42,135 nucleotides of DNA, from assembly GCA_030041475.1 (NCBI GenBank), contig JASHNU010000110.1:1-42135 (forward strand), read 5' to 3'. This DNA is from Candidatus Sulfotelmatobacter sp. (GTDB lineage: Bacteria; Acidobacteriota; Terriglobia; Terriglobales; Acidobacteriaceae). Below are positions 1 to 16,892 of the stretch, piece by piece (the stretch's first letter is position 1; each line of letters starts with the position of its first letter). The notes under the pieces are model-generated. The model ran no database searches, was not told the origin of the DNA, and was given only the letters and a program-made list of their open reading frames with translations. The position numbers were made by a program, and so were the translations under genes.

Positions 1-297
1 GCGTCGATCACGCCGCACACGAAGTTCAAGGCGGAGGTGTACATCCTGACGAAGGAAGAAGGCGGGCGGCACACGCCGTTCTTCAAGGGCTACCGGCCGC
101 AGTTTTATCTGCGGACGACGGACGTGACGGGCGTGGCGGAGTTGCCGTCGGGCACGGAGATGGTGATGCCTGGGGACAACGTGAGCCTGGTGATCGAGCT
201 GATCACGCCGGTGGCGATGGAGAAGGGGTTGCGGTTCGCGATTCGCGAAGGCGGTCACACGGTGGGCGCGGGCACGATCGCGGAGATTATTCAGTAA
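1..297 (+). CDS. tuf: Elongation factor Tu, C-terminal part (5' end outside window)
   Basis: EF-Tu is the GTPase that carries aminoacyl-tRNA to the ribosome. Only the last 98 codons are present, open in frame 1 from the first base and ending at TAA 295-297. The visible part is the end of domain II/III: TPHTKF, then [30 protein letters not shown] and the closing [13 protein letters not shown], all hallmarks of domain 3. The G domain is missing because of the window edge, not because of a deletion. The gene leads into rpmG, tRNA-Trp, secE and nusG, the usual bacterial arrangement. An in-frame GTG at 37 is internal and is not the start. Certain by family. Confidence 0.97.
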   Translation, partial: ASITPHTKFKAEVYILTKEEGGRHTPFFKGYRPQFYLRTTDVTGVAELPSGTEMVMPGDNVSLVIELITPVAMEKGLRFAIREGGHTVGAGTIAEIIQ

Positions 298-317
298 GGC
301 AGCGTTCGGAGTGCCAG

Positions 318-449
318 ATGACTTGGCATGAAGCGAAGTGGATTCTCTTGATCTTGCTGGTCTTCCTGCTCGGCGTGGTGCCGTGGAACAGTTTGATCGA
401 CCTGGCTAGAGAAGAAATACGGGAATCGCGGAAGAAAGACGTCCTCTAG
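318..449 (+). CDS. Small one-helix membrane protein, 43 aa, unknown
   Basis: I do not recognise a family. The ORF runs from ATG 318 to TAG 447-449. A short Trp-containing N-terminus (MTWHEAKW) is followed by a strongly hydrophobic stretch at about residues 9-23 (ILLILLVFLLGVVPW), then a charged tail rich in Glu, Arg and Lys. The layout suggests a single transmembrane helix. It starts 20 bases after the tuf stop and is co-directional with tuf and rpmG. A weak GGAG lies at 308-311. A second tiny membrane ORF sits in the same operon at 4098-4208. It could be a chance ORF; conservation is not visible from one sequence. Confidence 0.4.
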   Translation: MTWHEAKWILLILLVFLLGVVPWNSLIDLAREEIRESRKKDVL

Positions 450-489
450 CTAAGTGCCGGTGCAGCCGCGAAGCGGCGAAAGAATAAAG

Positions 490-509
490 CCCGGGGCGTA
501 AGCCCCGGG
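490..509. repeat. Small extragenic palindrome (7-bp stem)
   Basis: CCCGGGG at 490-496 pairs with CCCCGGG at 503-509 across a 6-base loop. A second small inverted motif (GTCC-TGTAGG-GAC) follows at about 531-543. These look like members of the dispersed palindrome families found throughout the window. They sit between the small membrane ORF and rpmG and have no T tract, so they are not a convincing terminator. Confidence 0.6.
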
Positions 510-569
510 TACGACATCAAATTAAGAGCAGTCCTGTAGGGACGACAGAATAGAGTTGGGAGTAGAGCA

Positions 570-722
570 ATGCCCCGAGAGATTGTGACGTTACAGTGTG
601 GCGAGTGCAAAGAACGGAATTACTCGACCACGAAGAACAAGAAGACGACGACCGACCGGCTGGAATTCAAGAAATTCTGCCGGCGTTGCCGCAAGCACAC
701 GCCACACAAGGAAGTGAAATGA
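570..722 (+). CDS. rpmG: 50S ribosomal protein L33
   Basis: A 50-aa zinc-ribbon ribosomal protein of the large subunit. It begins [14 protein letters not shown], a typical L33 N-terminus, and keeps two Cys pairs, CGEC at residues 10-13 and CRRC at 37-40, so it is the zinc-binding (C+) form. [15 protein letters not shown] is the conserved C-terminal signature. The ATG at 570 is preceded by GGGAGTAGAG. The position between tuf and tRNA-Trp/secE is classical for bacteria. Confidence 0.95.
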   Translation: MPREIVTLQCGECKERNYSTTKNKKTTTDRLEFKKFCRRCRKHTPHKEVK

Positions 723-821
723 CGCCGTTTTGCGGGCGTGCGCGCATCGGGAGCCCGCAGGCGTCATCCCGAGCGTTCTTTGCGAGGGATCTCGCGAGCA
801 GCGCTCGGATGTGGTTTTAAC
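723..821. repeat. Dispersed repeat upstream of tRNA-Trp
   Basis: The 99-base spacer holds a GCGGGC...GCCCGC inverted pair and a CATCCCGAGCG...GAGGGATCT motif. A related composite is at 37038-37097 (GCGGGC, GCCCGC, then CCTGAGC...AAGGATCT), just after rpoD. It belongs to the TCATCCYGAGC-type extragenic repeats seen in many intergenic spaces here. No gene is seen. Confidence 0.5.
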
Positions 822-897
822 AGGGGCGTAAGCTCAACGGTTAAACTGTCGGTCTCCAAAACCGAACTTGGGGGTTCGAATCCCTCCGCCCCTGCCA
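822..897 (+). tRNA. trnW: tRNA-Trp (anticodon CCA)
   Basis: The acceptor stem is AGGGGCG (822-828) with CGCCCCT (887-893). The anticodon arm is TCGGT-CTCCAAA-ACCGA with anticodon CCA. The T-arm has the loop TTCGAAT. The discriminator is G894 and the CCA end is encoded (895-897). The length is 76 nt including CCA. tRNA-Trp between rpmG and secE is the common bacterial order, so it is probably co-transcribed and processed out. Confidence 0.97.
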
Positions 898-945
898 GAG
901 TTTGCAGGTTGGGATCAGGTTGTTGGAACAACGTTAGGAGCTGGA

Positions 946-1221
946 ATGGCAGTCGAGACAAAGAAAATGGCGAATTCATTGGCAGCAGCGGGCGGCAACT
1001 TCGGCGAACAGATCAAGTCCTGGCCGGAGCGCATCAAGTCTTTCTACACCGACGTGCGCACGGAAATGCGCAAGGTGACCGCGCCCACGTGGAAGGAAGT
1101 TCGCGCCACGACCACCGTCGTCATCATCACCGTCGCCATTTTCGCGCTGTACTTCTGGGTGATTGACTTCTTCATCCAGCGCGGCGTCTCGCAGCTGTTC
1201 AACTATTTCAAAGGCCGCTAA
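946..1221 (+). CDS. secE: Preprotein translocase subunit SecE
   Basis: The small essential subunit of the SecYEG channel in the inner membrane. The product is 91 aa from ATG 946, which has AGGAG at 936-940 with good spacing. An upstream in-frame start at 868 would lie inside the tRNA gene and was rejected. After a soluble N-terminal part comes the conserved amphipathic segment [20 protein letters not shown] (about residues 26-45), then EVRATTTVV and one transmembrane helix (about 50-72). This is the short one-helix SecE type found in most bacteria outside the enterics. It is followed by nusG, 19 bases from stop to start. Confidence 0.95.
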   Translation: MAVETKKMANSLAAAGGNFGEQIKSWPERIKSFYTDVRTEMRKVTAPTWKEVRATTTVVIITVAIFALYFWVIDFFIQRGVSQLFNYFKGR

Positions 1222-1240
1222 TAAAAAACGAGGAACGAGT

Positions 1241-1930
1241 TTGCAGGAAACGATCGACAACCAGACACCGCATATGCAGGACGAAGAAAAGAACGCAGCC
1301 GAAGCCAGCGCCCCAAGCGCAGCCAGCGAGTCGGTCACGCCGTCGTCGGATGCAGCCCCGGCCACACCCGCAGCACCCGCCGAAACTCCGCGCAACCCGA
1401 ACATGAAGTGGTACATCATCCACTCCTACTCGGGATTTGAGCGCAAGGTCAAAGAATCGCTCGAGTCGCGCGTGGCCGCCTTCGGGCTGCAGGACAAGAT
1501 CGGCAAAGTGCTCATCCCGACCGAGTCGGTCACGGAGGTGCGCGGCGGCAAGAAGTACACCTCCGAGCGCATGTTCTATCCCGGCTACGTGCTGGTCGAA
1601 ATGGACATGGACGATCACGTCTGGCACGTCGTGAAATCCACGCCGCGCGTCACCGGATTCGTTGGCACCGGCCAGCAGCCCACGCCTCTGTCGGATGAAG
1701 AAGTGCAGCACATCGTCTACAAAGTCGCCGACAGCCGCGAGAAGCCGAAGCTTAAGGTCAAGTTCGAAAAGAACGAGTCGGTGCGGATTATCGAAGGCGC
1801 CTTCGCTAGCTTTACCGGTGTAGTGGACGAGGTAAACGAAGATCGCGAAACGCTGAAAGTCATGGTCACGATTTTCGGCCGCTCGACCCCTGTGGAACTC
1901 GAGTTCAATCAGGTGGAGAAGGTCGCCTAG
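1241..1930 (+). CDS. nusG: Transcription termination/antitermination protein NusG
   Basis: NusG binds RNA polymerase beta' and couples transcription to Rho or the ribosome. The NGN domain begins [16 protein letters not shown] and contains [11 protein letters not shown] and TGFVG. The C-terminal KOW domain contains [16 protein letters not shown] and ends [11 protein letters not shown]. The start is uncertain. TTG 1241 has GAGGA at 1230-1234 with 6-base spacing and gives 229 aa. ATG 1274 lacks a ribosome binding site, and a start at 1163 would overlap secE. With TTG 1241 there is an acidic, Ala/Pro-rich N-terminal extension of about 54 residues before the NGN domain, longer than in E. coli NusG. 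Core identity is certain; the start is about 70 percent. Confidence 0.95.
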   Translation: MQETIDNQTPHMQDEEKNAAEASAPSAASESVTPSSDAAPATPAAPAETPRNPNMKWYIIHSYSGFERKVKESLESRVAAFGLQDKIGKVLIPTESVTEVRGGKKYTSERMFYPGYVLVEMDMDDHVWHVVKSTPRVTGFVGTGQQPTPLSDEEVQHIVYKVADSREKPKLKVKFEKNESVRIIEGAFASFTGVVDEVNEDRETLKVMVTIFGRSTPVELEFNQVEKVA

Positions 1931-1969
1931 AAGCTGGACGCGGCGCAAGCCGCACGCAATTTGGGAAGG

Positions 1970-2060
1970 GCCCGACTTTCAGTCGGGCGAAAGTGGAAGA
2001 GCGCTTTAGCGCCGCGTTGAGGGTCTACACAAAATGGGGCTTTAGCCCCTGAGGTTTTGG
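1970..2060. repeat. Cluster of small hairpins between nusG and rplK
   Basis: An 8-bp hairpin (1970-1977 with 1981-1988) is followed by GCGCTTTAGCGC and GGGGCTTTAGCCCC hairpins at about 1999-2053. The last two recur in the same order in the next spacer, upstream of rplA (about 2571-2625). They are extragenic palindromes and not a clear terminator, since no T tract follows. Confidence 0.6.
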
Positions 2061-2126
2061 AGTTAGCAAGTCAGCAGAACGCTGAGCCGAAAATCCTGGA
2101 CTCACGCTGCCGACGGAAGAGAGAGT

Positions 2127-2558
2127 ATGGCAAAAAAAGTTACAGGTTACGTGAAACTCCAGATCGCGGCGGGCAAGGCCACGCCGGCGCCTCCGGTTGG
2201 CCCCGCGCTCGGCCAGGCGCAGATCAACATCATGGAGTTCTGCAAGCAGTTCAACGCCCGCACCAGCCAGAAAGAGATGGAAGGGCTCATCATCCCGGTG
2301 GTGGTCTCGGTCTACAACGACCGCTCATTCACCTTCATCACCAAGACGCCGCCGGCGTCGGTGCTGCTGAAGCGCGCGGCAGGCATCGCCAAGGGATCGG
2401 GTACGCCGAACAAAGACAAAGTCGGCAAGGTCACGGCCAAGCAGGTCGAGGACATCGCCAAGCAGAAGATGCCCGACCTGAACGCGGCCTCCATCGATAC
2501 GGCCATCAAGAGCATTCGCGGCACCGCAAGATCGATGGGCATTGAGGTAGTTGGGTAG
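2127..2558 (+). CDS. rplK: 50S ribosomal protein L11
   Basis: L11 forms the GTPase-associated centre with 23S rRNA and the L10-L12 stalk. The product is 143 aa, the normal length. The N-terminal domain has the Pro-rich [20 protein letters not shown] signature and [17 protein letters not shown]. The C-terminal RNA-binding domain has [19 protein letters not shown] and ends [18 protein letters not shown] 2127 is preceded by GGAAGAGAGAG. It is followed by rplA after a 134-base repeat-filled spacer. Confidence 0.97.
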   Translation: MAKKVTGYVKLQIAAGKATPAPPVGPALGQAQINIMEFCKQFNARTSQKEMEGLIIPVVVSVYNDRSFTFITKTPPASVLLKRAAGIAKGSGTPNKDKVGKVTAKQVEDIAKQKMPDLNAASIDTAIKSIRGTARSMGIEVVG

Positions 2559-2570
2559 ATTTGTGGAAGA

Positions 2571-2630
2571 ACGGCGCTTTAGCGCCGCGTCGAGCGTCAC
2601 AGATGTTCGGGGCTTTAGCCCCTGAGATTC
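2571..2630. repeat. Paired palindromes upstream of rplA
   Basis: CGGCGCTTTAGCGCCG is followed about 35 bases later by GGGGCTTTAGCCCC. It is the same composite as in the nusG-rplK spacer. A related hairpin (GGCCCTTTAGGGCC) lies at about 34699-34712 near another gene end. No L1-binding leader could be recognised in the spacer. Confidence 0.6.
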
Positions 2631-2692
2631 GAATTAAACAACACCACGGCTCTTCGAATCACCGTCGAGCGGTGGGAGACAAGGAAAAGCAA

Positions 2693-3403
<711 letters not shown>

Positions 3404-3415
3404 GAGTTCATGTAG

Positions 3416-3453
3416 GGACAGCCGCCCTCGGCTGTCCGCGCCGCGAAGCGGCG
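3416..3453. repeat. Type C composite palindrome before rplJ
   Basis: GGACAGCCG (3416-3424) pairs with CGGCTGTCC (3429-3437) and is preceded by TGTAG. A second hairpin CGCCGC-gaa-GCGGCG follows at 3439-3453. The first hairpin recurs at 4034-4054 and the family is also seen at about 28477. The two hairpins occupy most of the 84-base rplA-rplJ spacer, where an L10 autoregulatory leader would be expected. Confidence 0.7.
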
Positions 3454-3487
3454 TGCTCAACATCGAAAAGATTCGAGGAATTGACCA

Positions 3488-4021
3488 ATGGCGGTTACCA
3501 GAGCAAAGAAAACACAGCAGGTCGAGAAGCTGACGAAAGACCTGAAGAGCGTTTCCAACGTGGTGGTTGCCACCTACACCAAGATGACCGTCGCCCAGGA
3601 TTACGAACTGCGCAAGGCGTTGCGCGGCGCGGGCGCGAAGTATCAGGTCGTCAAGAACACATTGGCCGAGAAAGCGGCGAAAGGCACCAAGGTTGAGGGC
3701 GCGCTGAAAGACCTTGCTGGCGTTACTTCGATCGCCTACACCACCGGCGATCCCGTGGCGATGGCCAAGGCTCTGACCAAGTACGCCAAAGACACGCCGG
3801 AGTTCACGTTCAAAGTTGGCGTCGTCGAAGGCCGCGTCATCAACATTAAAGAGATCGAAGCGCTGGCCACGATGCCGTCGAAGGAAGAGCTGATGTCGAA
3901 GCTCCTGTTCCTGATCAACGCTCCGGCGCAGCGTCTGGCGACCGTCATGAACCAGGTCGGCCGAAACCTGGCCGTCGTGGTCGATCAGGGCTTGCAGGGA
4001 AAGAAGTTCAAGGAAGCGTAG
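3488..4021 (+). CDS. rplJ: 50S ribosomal protein L10
   Basis: L10 anchors the L7/L12 dimers to the ribosome. The product is 177 aa, a normal length. The N-terminal rRNA-binding domain includes the conserved VVATYTKMTVAQDYELRKAL and AGAKYQVVKNTLAEKA. The C-terminal helix that receives L12 dimers is present (MSKLLFLINAPAQRLATV...). GAGGA lies 8 bases before ATG 3488. rplL follows only after a 356-base gap that holds a small ORF and repeats, which is wider than usual for the rplJL pair. Confidence 0.97.
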   Translation: MAVTRAKKTQQVEKLTKDLKSVSNVVVATYTKMTVAQDYELRKALRGAGAKYQVVKNTLAEKAAKGTKVEGALKDLAGVTSIAYTTGDPVAMAKALTKYAKDTPEFTFKVGVVEGRVINIKEIEALATMPSKEELMSKLLFLINAPAQRLATVMNQVGRNLAVVVDQGLQGKKFKEA

Positions 4022-4033
4022 ACGCTGATGTAG

Positions 4034-4072
4034 GGACAGCCGCCTCGGCTGTCCGGTCGAGCGAAGCTCGAC
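4034..4072. repeat. Type C composite palindrome after rplJ
   Basis: GGACAGCCG (4034-4042) pairs with CGGCTGTCC (4046-4054). GTCGAGC (4056-4062) then pairs with GCTCGAC (4066-4072) around GAA. Both parts recur at about 28477-28572, which supports a mobile or copied composite unit. Confidence 0.7.
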
Positions 4073-4097
4073 AGCAGTTTGCGCCGGTGACGAAGAG

Positions 4098-4208
4098 ATG
4101 CACTGGTTTGAGTTCGATGTCCCGCTGCGCTGGTTCGTCGCGCTGGTGGCGATTCTGATCGGTGTCTATGCCGTAGCGCATCGAAGAAGTAAGAGAAGTA
4201 AGTTGTAG
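4098..4208 (+). CDS. Small one-helix membrane protein, 36 aa, unknown
   Basis: I do not recognise a family. The ORF runs from ATG 4098 to TAG 4206-4208. A Trp/Phe-rich start (MHWFEFDVPLRWF) leads into a hydrophobic helix (about residues 11-27) and a very basic tail (HRRSKRSKSK-like). The positive-inside rule would place the tail in the cytoplasm. GAAGAG at about 4091-4096 is very close to the start. Its plan resembles the 43-aa ORF at 318-449. It could be chance coding in a spacer. Confidence 0.35.
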   Translation: MHWFEFDVPLRWFVALVAILIGVYAVAHRRSKRSKL

Positions 4209-4212
4209 CTTC

Positions 4213-4230
4213 GCGGGCAAGAGTGCCCGC
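4213..4230. repeat. Small palindrome, 7-bp stem
   Basis: GCGGGCA (4213-4219) pairs with TGCCCGC (4224-4230) across AGAG. It sits between the 36-aa ORF and rplL. The remaining spacer to 4377 shows no recognised feature apart from the GGAGAAA ribosome binding site of rplL. Confidence 0.55.
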
Positions 4231-4377
4231 GCCACAAAGAGTTTGGTCGTCCGTATTTCAGGGGTTGCGCGGTCCTTTCCGGACGTTGTCTGGCGCGAGG
4301 AATGGAACCTGGTCGCACTGGAAACCTGGCTTGCGGATGGCGAATGAACGAAGAGACTAACTAACTGGAGAAACCAT

Positions 4378-4764
4378 ATGGCGGATCTGCAACAAATTGA
4401 AGATTCAATCGTTAACCTGTCGCTGCTCGAAGCGGCAGAGCTGGTCAAGAAGCTGGAATCGCGTCTGGGCGTGTCGGCGGCGGCCGCAGCTCCCGTGATG
4501 GTAGCGGGCGGCGGTGCGGCGGCGGCAGCCGGTGCGGCTCCGGCTGAGGAAAAGACTGAATTCACCGTGGTGTTGAAGGAAGTCGGCGCCAATAAAATCA
4601 ACGTGATCAAGGCCGTCCGCGAAGTCACCAGCCTGGGCCTGAAAGAAGCCAAGGAGCTGGTCGACGGAGCGCCCAAGAACGTGAAGGAGGGCGTTTCCAA
4701 GGAGGAAGCCGAAACGATCAAGAAGAAGTTCACCGACGCAGGGGCCACGGTCGAGGTTAAATAG
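4378..4764 (+). CDS. rplL: 50S ribosomal protein L7/L12
   Basis: The multi-copy stalk protein that recruits translational GTPases. The product is 128 aa. The N-terminal dimerisation domain (about 1-38) is followed by an Ala/Gly-rich flexible hinge (about 39-58). The C-terminal factor-binding domain contains [38 protein letters not shown] and the ending [22 protein letters not shown] is a good ribosome binding site for ATG 4378. A perfect 10-bp hairpin follows the stop. Confidence 0.97.
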   Translation: MADLQQIEDSIVNLSLLEAAELVKKLESRLGVSAAAAAPVMVAGGGAAAAAGAAPAEEKTEFTVVLKEVGANKINVIKAVREVTSLGLKEAKELVDGAPKNVKEGVSKEEAETIKKKFTDAGATVEVK

Positions 4765-4776
4765 CCTGCTCGTGTA

Positions 4777-4800
4777 GGGACGGACGCATTCGTCCGTCCC
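4777..4800 (+). terminator. Hairpin after rplL, possible terminator or attenuator
   Basis: GGGACGGACG (4777-4786) pairs perfectly with CGTCCGTCCC (4791-4800) over a CATT loop, 12 bases after the rplL stop. No T tract follows, so full intrinsic termination is doubtful. It also carries the TGTAGGGAC prefix of the type C repeats. Such a hairpin could reduce read-through into rpoB or act as an RNA processing site; this is inference. Confidence 0.45.
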
Positions 4801-4898
4801 GCGAGCGAAGCCAAGCGTGGCCGGGCGGGCTGGAGCACTTGCTCCATCAAACCTGCCCCTAACTTGGTGCAAGAATGGGAAATATCTCGCGTTCCTAC

Positions 4899-4936
4899 TT
4901 GTGAAGCCTGGGCGGCGGTGTTAGCATCTATATAAC
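4899..4936 (+). promoter_or_regulatory. Candidate sigma-70 promoter for rpoBC
   Basis: TTGTGA at 4899-4904 is separated by 17 bases from TAGCAT at 4922-4927, preceded by TG one base upstream (extended -10). An overlapping TATAAC lies at 4931-4936. It would let rpoBC be transcribed independently of the ribosomal proteins and would leave a leader of about 370 nt. The call rests on pattern only. Confidence 0.45.
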
Positions 4937-5306
4937 GTCGCTTCCCAGGGCGTCACTCAGGGTCGAAGGGAAGATTTAGGGCGGCTGCTCCGCGGGCAGG
5001 CGGGGCGGAAACAGGCCGAAGAACTGGCGCGAAAGAGTTCAAATCAGAAATGGCGAAACGCCTTGATTGGCGTCTGCGGGAATGACTGTCCCTGCGGGCG
5101 CCCGTAGTCTTTTCTGCTGCCCGCATGTGGTTCAAGGTTGGCTAGGTGTAAGCGATTCCAGAGTTTCTGTGTTCGTAGAAGCGATTTCTGTTGCGCGACC
5201 TCAGTAGGGTCCCGCGGTGCGGTTTTCATAAAACGACAGCGCCCCACACATTCCGCAGTTTGAAGCGCGGCTCTCGGCTGCGCCTGAGATTGGGAGTTTC
5301 TTGACG

Positions 5307-9767
<4,461 letters not shown>

Positions 9768-9771
9768 GAAA

Positions 9772-9938
9772 CAGTGGTCAGGGGGGATCAGTGGCTAGTA
9801 AGACGCCGCGAGGCGAGTTCCTGACAGTTTTAGAAACCGTTTTGAAAAAAGAGTTTTGAAGAACAGTTCCGCGGGGCAACAGCTCTCAGCTGCCGCGGAA
9901 CACAAAAACTGGCAACTGGCCACTGACCCCGGCCACTG
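9772..9938. repeat. Inverted repeats in the rpoB-rpoC spacer
   Basis: GTGGTCAGGGGGGATCAGTG (from 9773) is an imperfect inverted copy of CTGGCCACTGACCCCGGCCA (from 9916). Between the arms, GTTCCGCGG (9866-9874) pairs perfectly with CCGCGGAAC (9893-9901). The spacer therefore can form a nested stem that leaves the GGAGGA ribosome binding site of rpoC (9958-9963) free. Confidence 0.55.
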
Positions 9939-9968
9939 CCGCTGAGAGCAGGAAATCGGAGGAACACC

Positions 9969-14177
<4,209 letters not shown>

Positions 14178-14194
14178 CTCGCAACCCGAGGGTG

Positions 14195-14225
14195 CCCCAC
14201 CCAACGCGGTTTTCGTTGGGTGGGG
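14195..14225. repeat. Type A palindrome after rpoC
   Basis: CCCCACCCAACG (14195-14206) pairs perfectly with CGTTGGGTGGGG (14214-14225) over CGGTTTT. It is the reference copy of the type A family. It lies 17 bases after the rpoC stop and could serve as a transcript end, but no T tract follows. Confidence 0.85.
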
Positions 14226-14251
14226 ATTTGATCAGAAACAAACTCAAGTTG

Positions 14252-14286
14252 CCCACACTTGTCAGGCTCTCTGCGACAGGGTGGGG
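14252..14286. repeat. Type B palindrome after rpoC
   Basis: CCCACACTTGTC and GACAGGGTGGGG form an imperfect stem. It follows a type A copy after 26 bases, the same A-then-B order and similar spacing as at 26358-26454. Confidence 0.7.
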
Positions 14287-14308
14287 AACTTCAATCCCCA
14301 ACTAAACG

Positions 14309-15271
14309 ATGGCTACCCCCCAGCAAGTGCGTATCGAGGAACCTGCTCCACTTCCCTCTTTGCGCCCGGTGCCTCCCGGCCCTAAGCTTAGTCAGCTAAT
14401 GCTGCGCTTCTTCCGCCTCTTCCGGCTGTCGATCTGGCGTGCCTTCGTGCACGACGCTTTCGCCACCGCCAAGGCTTCTGCGTATTCCTCAATCCTGACC
14501 TTTTTCCCGGTGCTGCTGATTCTCGGCTCTGGCCTCGCGAACTGGCGCAAAGGCGGCCCGTATCTGCGCGAAATTTCCTACGCCCTCGGCAGCATTCTTC
14601 CGGCCGGAAGCACCACCGCGCTGAATTATCTGAAGGGCGCGGCCCAGCACCCTGTCGGCCTTCTGACAACCACCTCGCTCATCACTCTCTGGACCGCCTC
14701 CGGCGTCATGATTTCCTGGATGGACGGTTTCCGCCGCTGCTACGAACTCCCCAAGATCTGGGGACTGGTCAAAGAACGCCTGATCGCCTTCATGCTCGTG
14801 ATTTTCGCCCTCATCCCCATGACCTTCGCCACGCTGCTCGTGGCCCTGGGGTCGAAGATCGAGACTCGCATTCTCCCGCTCATCCACCCCGACTTCAGCA
14901 TTTACATTCTTCTCATGTGGGGCGGCATGCGCTGGCTGATCGCTACTCTCACCAGTATCGCCGTCATCGCGCTGATCTACCATCACGCCGTTCCGCGCAC
15001 TCAGCCGTGGCACAGTGTCATCCCTGGCGCCACACTCGCCACGGTTCTGTGGTTCTCCGTGACCATCGGCTTCCGCTCCTACCTGCAGCACTTCGGCAGC
15101 TTCGCCACTATCTACGGATCACTCGGTGTCGCCATGGCCCTGCTGGTCTGGATGTATTTAATTTCTCTCGCTGTCCTCGTCGGCGCCGAATTCAACGCCC
15201 TGCTGTTCCCCCGCGCCATGTTGGGCAAAGAGCTGAAGGGATTAACCGCGGTCAACAACGGCAAATCTTAA
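14309..15271 (+). CDS. YihY/BrkB family inner-membrane protein
   Basis: The product is 320 aa. After a Pro-rich N-terminus (about 1-30), the family pattern is clear: FRLSIWRAFVHDAFATAKASAYSSILTFFP, then about six transmembrane segments and GVMISWMDGFRRCYELP. The end of the domain is PWHSVIPGATLATVLWFSVT, GSFATIYGSLGVAMALLVWMY and LVGAEFNALL, all typical of PF03631. Members were once called ribonuclease BN in error; their true function is unclear, with transport or membrane remodelling suggested. It is likely transcribed separately from rpoC. Confidence 0.9.
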   Translation: MATPQQVRIEEPAPLPSLRPVPPGPKLSQLMLRFFRLFRLSIWRAFVHDAFATAKASAYSSILTFFPVLLILGSGLANWRKGGPYLREISYALGSILPAGSTTALNYLKGAAQHPVGLLTTTSLITLWTASGVMISWMDGFRRCYELPKIWGLVKERLIAFMLVIFALIPMTFATLLVALGSKIETRILPLIHPDFSIYILLMWGGMRWLIATLTSIAVIALIYHHAVPRTQPWHSVIPGATLATVLWFSVTIGFRSYLQHFGSFATIYGSLGVAMALLVWMYLISLAVLVGAEFNALLFPRAMLGKELKGLTAVNNGKS

Positions 15272-15332
15272 CCCGAAGCAAGTTTCGGCATGAACGTGTA
15301 GGGACAGCCGCCGCCCAATACCTGAGGAAATT

Positions 15333-16841
15333 TTGAACGACGCCACAAAGTCCAACTTTCGCCGCGCCAAAGTCATCTGCACCATCGGCCCCGCCTGCAA
15401 CACCGAGGCCGTCATGCGCGACCTCCTCCGCCTCGGCATGGACGTGGCCCGCCTCAACTTCTCGCACGGCACGCACGAAGACCACGCCCACAACATCACG
15501 CGCCTGCGCCGCGCCGCCCAGCGCGAAGGCCGCACCGTTTGCATCCTGCAGGACCTGCAAGGTCCCAAGATCCGCACCGGCCTGCTCGAAGACCACCAGC
15601 CCGTTCTGCTGAAGACCGGCTCCGTCGTGACTATCACGCCCGACAATATCCTCGGCACGGCCACACGCATCTCGACCACATTCCCCGACCTCGCCCGCGA
15701 GCTTTCGGCCGGCGCCCGCATTCTGCTTTCCGACGGCCTCATCGAACTGCGCGTTCGCACCGTTCGCGGCGGCGCTCACGGAAAAGACGTGCAGTGCGAT
15801 GTGGTCAATGGCGGCCTGCTCGGCGAGCACAAGGGCATCAATCTTCCCGGCATCGCTCTCTCCATCCCCGCCCTGACCCAGAAAGACCGGAAGGATCTCG
15901 AATTCGGCCTCAAGCACGGCGTCGACGCCGTCGCCTTCTCCTTTGTCCGCACCGCCGCCGACATCCAGCTCGGCAAACAAATCATCGCCGCCCACCGCAG
16001 CGACATTCCCGTCATCGCCAAGCTCGAGAAGCCGCAGGCCATCGATCATCTCGAGGAAATTCTGGAAGCCGCCGACGGCGTCATGGTCGCTCGCGGCGAC
16101 CTCGGCGTGGAGATGGCGCCCGAAAAAGTTCCGGTCATTCAGAAGCACGTGATTCGCCGCGCCGCCGCCTGGCGCAAGCCCGTTATCACCGCGACGCAGA
16201 TGCTCGAATCCATGATCGAGAATCCGCGCCCCACCCGGGCCGAAACCAGCGACGTAGCCAACGCGATTTTCGACGGCTCCGACGCCGTCATGCTCTCCGC
16301 CGAGACGGCCAGCGGCAAATATCCGCGCGAATCCGTCTCCATCATGGCGCGCATCGTGGTCGAAGCCGAAGGCAGCATGGGCGACCTCAGCCAGTTCCGT
16401 CGCCGCGGCGATCACCGCCGCCTCTCGGTCGCCGAAACCATCTGCGAGTCCATCGCCCATTCCGCCGAAGACCTGCCCATGGGCGCCATCGCGGTGTTCA
16501 CCGAAACCGGCAACACTGCGCGCATGCTCTCGAAACACCGCCCACGCGCTCCCATCTTCGCCTTCACCCACATCGCGCCCGTCGTTCATCGCCTCAATCT
16601 CTATTGGGGAGTGCATCCCGTGCGCTGCCGCCAGGCGCGCTCCGCCGAGCAGATGGTGACCATGGCCGAGCAACACCTTCTCCGCCGCCGCCAACTGAAG
16701 CCCGGCGACGTGCTTGGCGTCGTCGCCGGCACCCGCCAGGCCTCCGGTTCCACCAACCTCATGCGCCTGCACACGGTCACGAAAGAGGAAGCAAGCAGCA
16801 TCGGCCGAAGGCAGCGGCCGCGTCGCCGCAAAGCTCGCTAA
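15333..16841 (+). CDS. pyk: Pyruvate kinase
   Basis: Converts phosphoenolpyruvate and ADP to pyruvate and ATP at the end of glycolysis. The product is 502 aa. The start is TTG 15333 with GAGGA at 15324-15328. Signatures are KVICTIGPA, ARLNFSHGTHEDH, LQDLQGPKIRTG, the active-site loop KLEKPQAIDHLEEIL with MVARGDLGVEM, and ATQMLESMIENPRPTRAE with SDAVMLSAETASGKYP. A C-terminal allosteric-type domain is present and ends in a basic tail (GRRQRPRRRKAR). The gene follows yihY by 61 bases, a gap that includes a TGTAGGGACAGCCGCC fragment of the type C repeat. Confidence 0.97.
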   Translation: MNDATKSNFRRAKVICTIGPACNTEAVMRDLLRLGMDVARLNFSHGTHEDHAHNITRLRRAAQREGRTVCILQDLQGPKIRTGLLEDHQPVLLKTGSVVTITPDNILGTATRISTTFPDLARELSAGARILLSDGLIELRVRTVRGGAHGKDVQCDVVNGGLLGEHKGINLPGIALSIPALTQKDRKDLEFGLKHGVDAVAFSFVRTAADIQLGKQIIAAHRSDIPVIAKLEKPQAIDHLEEILEAADGVMVARGDLGVEMAPEKVPVIQKHVIRRAAAWRKPVITATQMLESMIENPRPTRAETSDVANAIFDGSDAVMLSAETASGKYPRESVSIMARIVVEAEGSMGDLSQFRRRGDHRRLSVAETICESIAHSAEDLPMGAIAVFTETGNTARMLSKHRPRAPIFAFTHIAPVVHRLNLYWGVHPVRCRQARSAEQMVTMAEQHLLRRRQLKPGDVLGVVAGTRQASGSTNLMRLHTVTKEEASSIGRRQRPRRRKAR

Positions 16842-16892
16842 CCAAACCGGCGGTCACCGCGTCTGAACAGAAGCACACGGACGCCGCCTCTT

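Larger units (their letters stand above)
4765..5306 (+). other. Long rplL-rpoB spacer
   Basis: This 542-base region holds the hairpin at 4777-4800 and a candidate promoter at 4899-4936. About 370 bases of possible rpoB leader follow, in which I see no gene and no recognised riboswitch or L10/L12 site. GGGAG at 5292-5296 is the likely ribosome binding site of rpoB. Confidence 0.6.

Noticed and set aside
14195-14286. Strong intrinsic terminator of rpoC
   Set aside because: The hairpins are copies of dispersed palindromes and no T tract follows, so termination is possible but not shown.
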